From NCBI GenBank assembly GCA_024244665.1, contig JAAEOI010000289.1, positions 1-21,461 of the forward strand: a stretch of 21,461 nucleotides of DNA. The letters are read 5' to 3'. The stretch is from Bacteroidota bacterium (GTDB lineage: Bacteria > Bacteroidota > Bacteroidia > Bacteroidales > GCA-2748055). Numbering within the stretch: the stretch's first letter is position 1; every line of letters begins with the position of its first letter. This document shows, one piece after another, positions 8,187-15,722 of this stretch. Below the pieces are notes generated by a model. The model worked only from the letters and a program-made list of their open reading frames with translations, had not been told where the DNA came from and did not search any database. Made by a program: the position numbers and the translations under genes.

Positions 8187-9407
8187 ATGATCATGAAAAA
8201 AAAACTGGTACAGATCGGAGCCGGTAAAATCGGAAGGTCGTTCATAGGTCAGCTCTTCAGCCGGTCGGGTTACGAAGTTGTATTCATCGATGTTTATAAA
8301 CCTGTTGTTGATGCATTAAATAAAAGCAGGCAATATGAGCTTGTCATAAAGTCGGATCGGGATGAAATTCTTCTGATTGAAAACGTCAGGGGGGTCCTGG
8401 CTTCGGACAAATCTGCAGCCATAGATGAAATCTCAACTGCAGGTATCGTCTCAGTCTCAACAGGAATGGAAGGCTTGCCCGGGGTAATCGATTTACTGTC
8501 CGGGGGACTCACCGCGAGGTATGTTCTGGATAAGGAGAGTCCGCTCGACATCATAATTGCCGAAAATATGCGAAATGCCGAGCAGTATTTCCGGGAAAAC
8601 TTACGGAAGAAACTACCCCTCTCCTATCCCCTCGACCGGCTGGTCGGGTTGATAGAGACCAGTATTGGAAAGATGGTGCCGCTTATGACTCCGGAGGATA
8701 TGAAAGGGGATATCCTGAAGGTATTTGCGGAACCATACAATAGACTTATCCTGGATAAAAAAGCTTTCAAAAACAAACTCCCCGATGTCAGCGGCCTGGC
8801 ACCCAAGGAGAACATCAAGGCCTGGGTTGACAGGAAGCTTTTCATCCATAATTTTGGGCATGCAAGTGCTGCCTACTTCGGACATCTCCATGATCCCTCC
8901 CTGGTCTATCTTTATGAGGTGCTGCAAATGAAGGAGGTATACAGGCTCACAAGGGCTGCCATGCTGCAGGCTGCACACATCCTTCAGAAACTCTACCCGC
9001 AAGAGTTTACCCGGGCCGCCCTGGAGGATCATGTGGATGACCTCCTCAGGCGTTTCCAGAACAGATCTTTAAAGGATACGGTTTTCCGGGTGGGGACAGG
9101 GCTAAGGAGGAAGTTAGGACCCGAAGACCGGATACAAAGCCCTCTGAAAGCTGCGGTACAAATGGACTTACCCTTCGACATCATCATGCAGTCACTGATC
9201 AGCGGGTTTCATTTCATGGCCATTGATCATGAGGGGAACCGTAATCCCGATGATGTTGTGGTAATGGACCTTTTCCGGAAGAACCCGGATTCTGCACTAA
9301 GCGAGATATGCGGACTGGAAAAGGAGATGTATCCTGCTCTTTATCAACAGGCTTCAATCCTTGATGCTGACACCCTGAAATCCTTTAGGGACCGTAGACC
9401 AATTTGA
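8187..9407 (+). CDS. Mannitol dehydrogenase family (mannitol-1-phosphate 5-dehydrogenase-like)
   Basis: Cytoplasmic long-chain polyol dehydrogenase of 406 residues, between typical MtlD (about 380) and hexuronate reductases (about 480). QIGAGKIGRSF (9-19) is the NAD(P)-binding loop. KLFIHNFGH contains the family K-x4-N-x2-H catalytic set at K217, N222 and H225, and ENMRNA (126-131) is also characteristic. The ATG directly follows the previous stop; a second ATG two codons in (8193) is equally plausible, giving 404 residues. It may reduce or oxidise a polyol, ketose, their phosphates, or a hexuronate-derived keto acid. Presence in a sulfatase operon opposite the DeoR unit suggests it uses a monosaccharide released from the target glycan; this is inference. 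Confidence 0.82.
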   Translation: MIMKKKLVQIGAGKIGRSFIGQLFSRSGYEVVFIDVYKPVVDALNKSRQYELVIKSDRDEILLIENVRGVLASDKSAAIDEISTAGIVSVSTGMEGLPGVIDLLSGGLTARYVLDKESPLDIIIAENMRNAEQYFRENLRKKLPLSYPLDRLVGLIETSIGKMVPLMTPEDMKGDILKVFAEPYNRLILDKKAFKNKLPDVSGLAPKENIKAWVDRKLFIHNFGHASAAYFGHLHDPSLVYLYEVLQMKEVYRLTRAAMLQAAHILQKLYPQEFTRAALEDHVDDLLRRFQNRSLKDTVFRVGTGLRRKLGPEDRIQSPLKAAVQMDLPFDIIMQSLISGFHFMAIDHEGNRNPDDVVVMDLFRKNPDSALSEICGLEKEMYPALYQQASILDADTLKSFRDRRPI

Positions 9408-9531
9408 CTCCGTGATAGGGAAAACCAGCATAAAATTTTAACCTTGTTTTATTAAATCTTAATTATTTTTTTACCCTTGTTTTTCTAAATGTTTTGTTTC
9501 ATCCGCAAAGCTTATTCCAGGTTCCAATGGC
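9408..9531. other. Convergent intergenic region, AT-rich, with a weak direct repeat
   Basis: The 3' ends of the plus-strand dehydrogenase and minus-strand hydrolase face each other here. An imperfect direct repeat of about 20 bp (9441-9460 and 9473-9493, sharing ACC-TTGTTTT and TAAAT) and a run of seven T at 9466-9472 lie in it. No GC-rich stem followed by a T tract is visible on either strand, so I do not call a terminator. Confidence 0.5.
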
Positions 9532-11841
9532 CTATTTCGAGTAGGCAACCATTACGGCACTCAATGGTTGTAGCTTGAGCTTCAGTTCTTTATCGGCGTT
9601 GGCCGCTACACTGTTTCCTGCAGCATCTTCCAGAATCTTCACCTCTTTCATCGCGCTCATGTCGATGGTGATCTCCTGTTCATCAGGAAGATAATTTACA
9701 AAGAATTGTGCCTTTTGTCCTTTCTGGCTTTCCCAGTTAGAGCTAAGCACTGATGGGAAATTGATGCGAAGTCCCGTAGGCTTGGTTAGCATTGGAATTT
9801 CGCTTGTTCCTTCAAACTCCAAAGGTTTTATCATACGTCCGGTCACCAGATAATCTAAACCGCCTGTTTTCCTCCACTCGTTCAGATTTTTTATAAGGCT
9901 TTTCATGTATTCCTGATTCGGGATCTTTGCATCCCAGTTCGAATTCCATGATTCAATCATATCGCCATCTCCGCGAAGGATGACAGTAAACATATCCCCG
10001 GAAACAAAAGCCAGAGCCAGACGCTGCATCATATTCAGCGGACTTTTCTCCATATCTACCATTTGCTCAAAGGAATTCTGGTTGCCCATAAAGCCATTGA
10101 GATATTCGTGGTTTACATACTGATAAGCAGGTACAGGTGTTCCATAAGCAAAGTTAATTGTAGCCCTGTTATCGTTGAATAATAAATATGGCATAAAAGG
10201 CTCTGCAGCAGCAGCCTCACAACCAAGCAATGGCTTGCGTTTGCCCGCCTTAAGAACAGGCATCAAGGCCTCGTATAAATCGCTCATTGCCTCTGATTGC
10301 CACTTTCCGGGGCCATATGCGTGACCGTGACTGGTATCGTAACAACCGTAACAGGAGCCTCCCAGGTTCTGGTCGAAATACTGGATATAATCCACGTTCC
10401 CTTTCTCTACCATCTGCGAAACCTGGTCCACCACCACATCGGTTACAAACTGGTTGGCCGGACACATGTCATAGCCAAATCGTTGCCCTCTTCCCGGTGT
10501 TGCTGTAGCACATACGTTGGTCGTAGAGAAATCACCATCGGGTGCTTTTTTCATGATCTTTTCCAGTCCAAGCTCATCAAACTCTTTACGCATATTGAAA
10601 GTAGTATCGGTATTGCTTCGAATGGTATAGCCGATACCACTGGCATATAGCCCAATATAGTTGCCTTTATCGTGTAGTCGCTTCACAAACTTATCGAAGT
10701 CTTTTGTACCGCCATAAGGTGGCCAGGCATAAGGAGGTGCCCAGGGTGCGCTTCCTTCCCAATGCATTAACAGTGACATCACTTTACTGTCAAAAGCCTG
10801 CTCTAAGTCCTCAAGAATGGGCAGTGCATTGGTATAAGGGTACAGGGCATTGGGCGGCATGGTACCGTCATCCATATCATGTTCTCCCCTGACCGGATAG
10901 GTCACAACTACAGGGGATTCAAAATACCAATCAGGCAATTCCTTATTGTCGGCGATTTTAACCGGACGAGGTAAAGCTGATGACTCGACCCAATTGCGAT
11001 AAATATTAGCTGCATCGTGCCAATCACCTTCAAATGTTCCAATGACCATGTCGTAAGGTAATTTGTATTTTCCCTGGCCGGCTCCTTCTGTGAAGAGGTG
11101 GTACTCCATCTTGATGCCATTTTCCCCTGCTCTGCAATATTCAATACCCTTTACATTAAAGCTGTCGTCATGCGTGGCCATATATAAACCACCTTCGCTT
11201 GAGTAGTAAGCCATGAACTGCATCTGTGCAGATGAAGGATATAATCCGATCCAGCCTAATAAATTGGGATGTTCTATGGGTCGGTATTTACGTATACCTT
11301 CTTCCCGTACCTTCATGTCCTCAACTACAACACCTTCCTGGGCTGGCCAGAAAACCCGTGAATTTCCACCGGTTGCTACCAGGTCGTTAGGTACAACAAC
11401 ATTTGGAAAATCGATATAGTCCATCAGGTATGGGGTGTTATTGTCCACTTCTATGTTCCAGTTCATAAAAGGTGAATCCTCCGCAACACCAACCCTTACG
11501 GTAGCAGAAATATCCATCCCGTCAAACTGAGAATAAACTATTGTAATTTTGTTTTCTGCCTGAGAAATTTCACACTTTGCAGCCTGGTCACTGTTCGTTC
11601 TGACCACCTCACCGCCCTGTGCCTTATCACGAAAGCAAATCTCAAACAGGGCATTCCCGGCATTGTCTGCCGCAATCATGTTCTTCCCATTTTTCTCAAT
11701 GGAGCGAATCGCCCCGTTATCCCTGTTCAGAGTAAGTTTGTAGAAACTATTCTCATAGATAATCTCTTTGTCCTGCTTACAACTAAGCAAAAGAAGAGCC
11801 ATTGATAACAGGAACAGGTAATTGATAATTTTGTTATTCAT
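9532..11841 (-). CDS. Lipoprotein glycoside-hydrolase-like enzyme (DUF6259 type)
   Basis: Protein of 769 residues with a signal peptide and lipobox LLLSC (Cys21); the following KQDKE is charged, as in Bacteroidetes surface-export signals. Residues about 28-290 are beta-rich, like the N-terminal sandwich of several TIM-barrel hydrolases. Residues about 300-690 look like an (alpha/beta)8 barrel. VDYIQYFDQNLGG (483-495, with D484 and D490) sits where related barrels place a strand-end carboxylate, and LLGCEAAAAEP (538-548) offers E542 and E547. A small C-terminal beta domain follows. It resembles DUF6259-containing proteins from memory. The catalytic residues and linkage are not known to me. It is 279 bp downstream of the CotH gene, so may have its own promoter. 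Confidence 0.65.
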   Translation of the reverse strand: MNNKIINYLFLLSMALLLLSCKQDKEIIYENSFYKLTLNRDNGAIRSIEKNGKNMIAADNAGNALFEICFRDKAQGGEVVRTNSDQAAKCEISQAENKITIVYSQFDGMDISATVRVGVAEDSPFMNWNIEVDNNTPYLMDYIDFPNVVVPNDLVATGGNSRVFWPAQEGVVVEDMKVREEGIRKYRPIEHPNLLGWIGLYPSSAQMQFMAYYSSEGGLYMATHDDSFNVKGIEYCRAGENGIKMEYHLFTEGAGQGKYKLPYDMVIGTFEGDWHDAANIYRNWVESSALPRPVKIADNKELPDWYFESPVVVTYPVRGEHDMDDGTMPPNALYPYTNALPILEDLEQAFDSKVMSLLMHWEGSAPWAPPYAWPPYGGTKDFDKFVKRLHDKGNYIGLYASGIGYTIRSNTDTTFNMRKEFDELGLEKIMKKAPDGDFSTTNVCATATPGRGQRFGYDMCPANQFVTDVVVDQVSQMVEKGNVDYIQYFDQNLGGSCYGCYDTSHGHAYGPGKWQSEAMSDLYEALMPVLKAGKRKPLLGCEAAAAEPFMPYLLFNDNRATINFAYGTPVPAYQYVNHEYLNGFMGNQNSFEQMVDMEKSPLNMMQRLALAFVSGDMFTVILRGDGDMIESWNSNWDAKIPNQEYMKSLIKNLNEWRKTGGLDYLVTGRMIKPLEFEGTSEIPMLTKPTGLRINFPSVLSSNWESQKGQKAQFFVNYLPDEQEITIDMSAMKEVKILEDAAGNSVAANADKELKLKLQPLSAVMVAYSK

Positions 11842-11850
11842 CTTTCAGGC

Positions 11851-12044
11851 TTATTTATTTCTAAATACTCTTTTTATTTCTTCCAGTTTCATGTATTGAT
11901 CGCCAATAGTTGGAGCCACAATTCCTCCTTCTTCATATTCATTCCTGCAAAAATAGTAAAGGCTTTTTGTGTAGTTCCTGATCAATTCTCTCTTTTAAAA
12001 AGATCTTTATCAATATATGAACAGCAAACCTGAAAAGCATGAGA
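11851..12044 (-). pseudogene. Possible 3' gene remnant of unknown family
   Basis: A minus-strand frame of 47 codons (11994-11854, stop at 11853-11851) reads like protein, with SLYYFCRNEYEEGG and GDQYMKLEEIKRVFRNK, but has no ATG near its beginning. Upstream, another frame ends at a TGA beside a (GA)3 tract (CTCTCT at 11988-11993 on the plus strand). Removing one GA unit would join it to the remnant as DLFKRELIRNYTK, giving 63 codons back to a TGA at 12045-12047. This suggests the end of a decayed gene, now within the leader of the hydrolase gene. A chance open frame is possible. Confidence 0.3.
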
Positions 12045-12075
12045 TCATCCAACCGGTTGAATAGCCTTATCTGGG

Positions 12076-12088
12076 TGTCAAGTTGACA
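12076..12088. promoter_or_regulatory. Perfect 13-bp palindrome TGTCAAGTTGACA, possible operator
   Basis: Six-bp arms TGTCAA and TTGACA flank one G, followed within 8 bp by GTCAA (12092-12096). The TTGAC half-site thus recurs three times within 21 bp. It lies about 240 bp upstream of the hydrolase gene and just past the CotH stop. Several 13-bp palindromes are expected by chance in 21 kb, so regulation is only suggested by location and half-site clustering. The stem lacks a T tract, so it does not look like a terminator. Confidence 0.3.
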
Positions 12089-12120
12089 TTGAGTCAATTG
12101 AATAGATGCAATAGCATAGT

Positions 12121-15100
12121 TTACTGCACCACCACCTGTTTCATATATACCCGGGTCCCGGTGGTAATATGCAGCATGTATATACCTTCGGGTTGTTGAG
12201 CCAGGGAGAGGCTGATCTGCGAGGCACTCTGGTGGCTGGAGTTATGGACCACACTGCCTGTAAGGGAATATACCTTCAGGCTGACAGGCAGATTCTGACC
12301 GGGCAGCGTTTCGTTGAACCTGATATGGAGCAGACCTCTGGTGGGCACCGGGTAGACAGTTACGTGGGCTAGTGAAGAGGGTGCTACAGGATCGGGATCC
12401 AGCGCGGCTATGGTGTACCGGTTAGTGGCACCAGGGCTTGTTTCGCTCATGTATTCAAACATGATGCCCCCGTCGGGATAGCGTCCGAAAGATATATCCC
12501 TTGTTTGGTCTTCAAATACCATGCGGTCAATGATCACCATCTCCTCACCCACTTTCTGAAGAAGGACTACCTCTTCCCCCTCCTTCCCGAGTTTGAAGTT
12601 TGCATGCAGCGGACCATCTTCTTCATCATTGTCGGCAAAAACCACCAGGTATCCGTCCGGATCAATGGAGGTGAGTTCCGGCTGGTCTGCGGGAAATAAC
12701 CATGGTCCGGGACCATCCAGGGTATCGGCCAGGTAGAGACCTGCCAGGTCCAGTTGCTCCTCCCCACCATTGAAAAATTCGATCCAGTCCTCATATGCCC
12801 CGGTCTCATCTACAAACCCCGAACCATTACTGGCCATGATCTCATTGATATATAGATCCTCATATACGCTAGTATCCTTCACCAGCACTGCAGTGATCTC
12901 CATATCCTGGAGCAGCTCAATTTCCAGATCTTTGCCCGTAATCGTATCAGTCAGGCCTGGTTCACTGCTCCGGCCCAGCAGCTCAAGGTCAAAACTCATG
13001 TCAGAGCTGGTCGTGTCTGCCTGATGAATCTCTACTGCAATTACATTCTTTCCATTATTGAATAGTGCCGGATTGAGATGGAATTTGTGCCAGATTGTTT
13101 CGTCTGCTCCATCGACAGGTATCTCAGAAACTGTTGCACTATCCTGCAGTCCTCCCATCATGTTGTCCCTGATTACCTCCAGCCCATTGACAAAAACACG
13201 GGCCCCGTCGTCTCTTAGCAGGTACAGGGTATAGCGCCTGTACAAGGAGCTGTCTTCAATGATCAGATTTTTCCTGAACCAGCTTGTGATAAACTTATTA
13301 TCCGGATCTCCTCCATATCCCACTTCGGTCACCTCATCTCCATCTCCATATCCCAGCTGGGCCATCCCGGATTCCCAAAAGGAGTCATCATAATCAACGG
13401 CGGTCCAGTCAGGGCCTGGGGCAGACCTGGAAACTATGTAGCTCCATTGGTCACCACGTGCGATCAGCGCGGAATCAGTTGATTTGGGAGTGTGGACTGC
13501 CCAATGAGAGAAGATGTAGCCGGAATTTGCTGTACACTGAACCGAAAGCAGCTCTCCCTCGCCATATTCTGCAGAAGAAACATTTCCGGGAAGCTCTGCT
13601 CCCCCAATTTTCAGACTTCCTTTTTGCGCTGGCTCCAAATTGGTGTTCACCCTCACAATCCCATTGATTCCAAAGTAATCATTCACATATTTCAGGGCTA
13701 GCTCATGCCTCAGATCTGTGAAGTTGCGCATTACATCTACATTTTCCTCCCACTTTGTGACCGAGTTAAAAACCGGTATTGCATTGGGCACTTCCGGAAG
13801 GTTGGTCTTCTGACCACCCCAGCGTTCAATATGCCTGGGGATTTCGGGAGCCAGTTCGGCCTGCATTTTATCAATGAACTGATGCACCCGTTCCCGGGAG
13901 AAATGCGTTCCGGAGTAGAGTGCAAATCGTTGTATAAATTCATTTTTGAAGGTCTCATTCTCAAGCAAGCTCCGGAACAGGTAGGTGGACCAGGGAGGAT
14001 TGGGCCATCTGCAATTGCACTCAGGTTCTGTAGCTATGGACAGTACATTCCTAAAAGGATCTTTGAAGGTGTGGTCGAGATCAAATAAAACCCACCGCCA
14101 CCGATCATAGGGCTCCTCCTGGCTGCGCCAGTATTTGATGTTATTAACCGGCCAGTCATTGGCCCCGACAAAAATCTGGATAATCTGGTAATTCAGATAT
14201 TCATCCACATCCATTTGAGTTTTGATAAACTCATAATGAACATCCTGGGTGATGTCATTTGCCTCCAGGTAGGCGATCATGTCATTGTAGTGGTCAGCAC
14301 TCCCTGAGATGACATTCTTCGGGGTTTCAGGATTTTTTTCTATCATATCCACCGAGTCTGCATCCACTCCGAAATTATCCTCGGTATAGTGTTCGTTGGT
14401 CTTTTCCCTCAGGTTATGGATGCCCCAGTAGGCTCCGTTAATATAGACAACAACCGGACGGTAGGCCTGGACATCCACATCGATCACATCCTTTACCACC
14501 ATCTGCGCAAGGGCATCCCTGAAAAGTGTTAATGGCTGGTCATCGCCGGAAGCACGCAGGATGAAGGAATCATAGCTGTCATTGGGCTTGTCCGGGAAGA
14601 GGGGGTAGTTAAAGGTGGTGGTCTCGTACTCCTTGCGGGCAAAAAATGCCAGTGATTTCATAGGCTGCCGGGTGCGTGAACAGCCTCCGAATATTTTCAC
14701 TCCTGCCAACTGGTTCAAAGCTCTTATACCATCCATTTCGATCAACTCGATGTTTGCAGGTCGTTCCCAATCCCGACTTACGTTATGAAGAACACGTGTG
14801 CAATATCCTTTTACACCGTTGGTTCCTTTAACATAAATCCCGGTTTCGTCGCTGAAAAAATGTTCCGGATCGGTGACAATGGAGACAACCGGCAGGTTCC
14901 GGGGTTCGTCAATAAAATAGCTATGGGTAGCCACCAGGGCAGGAAGTTTACCCACTTCATGCGCAAACACCCGTAGCACGGTTGTTTGCGCTATCTCAAT
15001 GGGATCTTCATACATGGCGGATGCTTCAGTGGGTGTTGACCCATCCAGGCTATAGGTGATCCTGGAGAAGGGGGAGGATGTGCTGATTTCGACCGAGACG

Positions 15101-15651
15101 GGGCCTGGATAAAATCCACCCTCTAATGAAAATTCTGGCTTAGCTGAGATCCCGGAGAGCAAGAGCAAAGCATTCCTCGCTCCGGGAGTTGCGATGGTAA
15201 AGTACCCGAACAGATCGAGCTTCTCCCTGCTCCTGCCAAAGGAAACATCGGTTCTCAGGCATGGATAGCTTAAAGAATCAATGATATTAAATTGCGGATC
15301 CCTCAGGATGACGGTTTCTCCCTCTTTGTCCAGTTTGAAGTTGGTAAACATCCCGTTTCCGGTGCCGTCGGCAAAGATGAGCAGGAATTCTTTTGAGGGA
15401 AGGATCGTGCCTGACTGAAATTCCCACATGCCCGGGTTCTCAACATCGTCTGAAAGAAACCAGCCACTGAGGTCAAGCTCCTGTCCACTGTGGTTGTACA
15501 ATTCAATCCAGTCGCAATGGCTGCTGAAGTCATATTCGGGATGCGACGAGGCCATGGAGGCCATAAGCTCATTGATCACAACCTGGGAATTCAGGTTTGA
15601 AGACCAGAAGACACCTGACAGTAGTAGGATGATGGGTAAAATAATTCGCAT
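12121..15651 (-). CDS. Secreted CotH-kinase/lamin-tail-domain protein with T9SS sorting domain
   Basis: Very large modular secreted protein, 1176 residues from ATG 15649-15651; a frame continues to 15687, but this start begins the signal peptide (MRIILPIILLLSGVF). In order: lamin-tail domain (about 23-161), a chitobiase/FN3-like linker (170-250), CotH kinase-like domain (about 250-660) with FDLDHTF (523-529) holding D524 and D526, half a bacterial-repeat fold (668-725), a galactose-binding-like beta domain (about 726-895), the rest of the repeat (900-925), a second lamin-tail domain (932-1079), and a type A T9SS C-terminal domain (about 1095-1176, VYPVPTRGLLHI to KQVVVQ). CotH-type kinases phosphorylate proteins in spore coats; the role here is unknown. 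It is 71 bp after the rhamnosidase stop. Confidence 0.85.
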   Translation of the reverse strand: MRIILPIILLLSGVFWSSNLNSQVVINELMASMASSHPEYDFSSHCDWIELYNHSGQELDLSGWFLSDDVENPGMWEFQSGTILPSKEFLLIFADGTGNGMFTNFKLDKEGETVILRDPQFNIIDSLSYPCLRTDVSFGRSREKLDLFGYFTIATPGARNALLLLSGISAKPEFSLEGGFYPGPVSVEISTSSPFSRITYSLDGSTPTEASAMYEDPIEIAQTTVLRVFAHEVGKLPALVATHSYFIDEPRNLPVVSIVTDPEHFFSDETGIYVKGTNGVKGYCTRVLHNVSRDWERPANIELIEMDGIRALNQLAGVKIFGGCSRTRQPMKSLAFFARKEYETTTFNYPLFPDKPNDSYDSFILRASGDDQPLTLFRDALAQMVVKDVIDVDVQAYRPVVVYINGAYWGIHNLREKTNEHYTEDNFGVDADSVDMIEKNPETPKNVISGSADHYNDMIAYLEANDITQDVHYEFIKTQMDVDEYLNYQIIQIFVGANDWPVNNIKYWRSQEEPYDRWRWVLFDLDHTFKDPFRNVLSIATEPECNCRWPNPPWSTYLFRSLLENETFKNEFIQRFALYSGTHFSRERVHQFIDKMQAELAPEIPRHIERWGGQKTNLPEVPNAIPVFNSVTKWEENVDVMRNFTDLRHELALKYVNDYFGINGIVRVNTNLEPAQKGSLKIGGAELPGNVSSAEYGEGELLSVQCTANSGYIFSHWAVHTPKSTDSALIARGDQWSYIVSRSAPGPDWTAVDYDDSFWESGMAQLGYGDGDEVTEVGYGGDPDNKFITSWFRKNLIIEDSSLYRRYTLYLLRDDGARVFVNGLEVIRDNMMGGLQDSATVSEIPVDGADETIWHKFHLNPALFNNGKNVIAVEIHQADTTSSDMSFDLELLGRSSEPGLTDTITGKDLEIELLQDMEITAVLVKDTSVYEDLYINEIMASNGSGFVDETGAYEDWIEFFNGGEEQLDLAGLYLADTLDGPGPWLFPADQPELTSIDPDGYLVVFADNDEEDGPLHANFKLGKEGEEVVLLQKVGEEMVIIDRMVFEDQTRDISFGRYPDGGIMFEYMSETSPGATNRYTIAALDPDPVAPSSLAHVTVYPVPTRGLLHIRFNETLPGQNLPVSLKVYSLTGSVVHNSSHQSASQISLSLAQQPEGIYMLHITTGTRVYMKQVVVQ

Positions 15652-15722
15652 CAAACTTGATTTTAAGACTCCCTCAATACCTAGCACCTGAAGGAAACCG
15701 GATGATAATCTTCACTAATTAG

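Noticed and set aside
9520..9550. Hairpin GGTT...GCCTA...TAGGC-AACC as a terminator
   Set aside because: The stem is bulged, overlaps the hydrolase stop codon and is not followed by a T tract on either strand.
10250..10650. Short open frames antisense to or shifted within the hydrolase gene
   Set aside because: They overlap a long well-formed frame and show no domain signature.
11948..11955. TAnnTTTG box on the minus strand upstream of the hydrolase gene
   Set aside because: The sequence matches, but nothing like TTTG lies 17-23 bp upstream, and it falls within the possible gene remnant.
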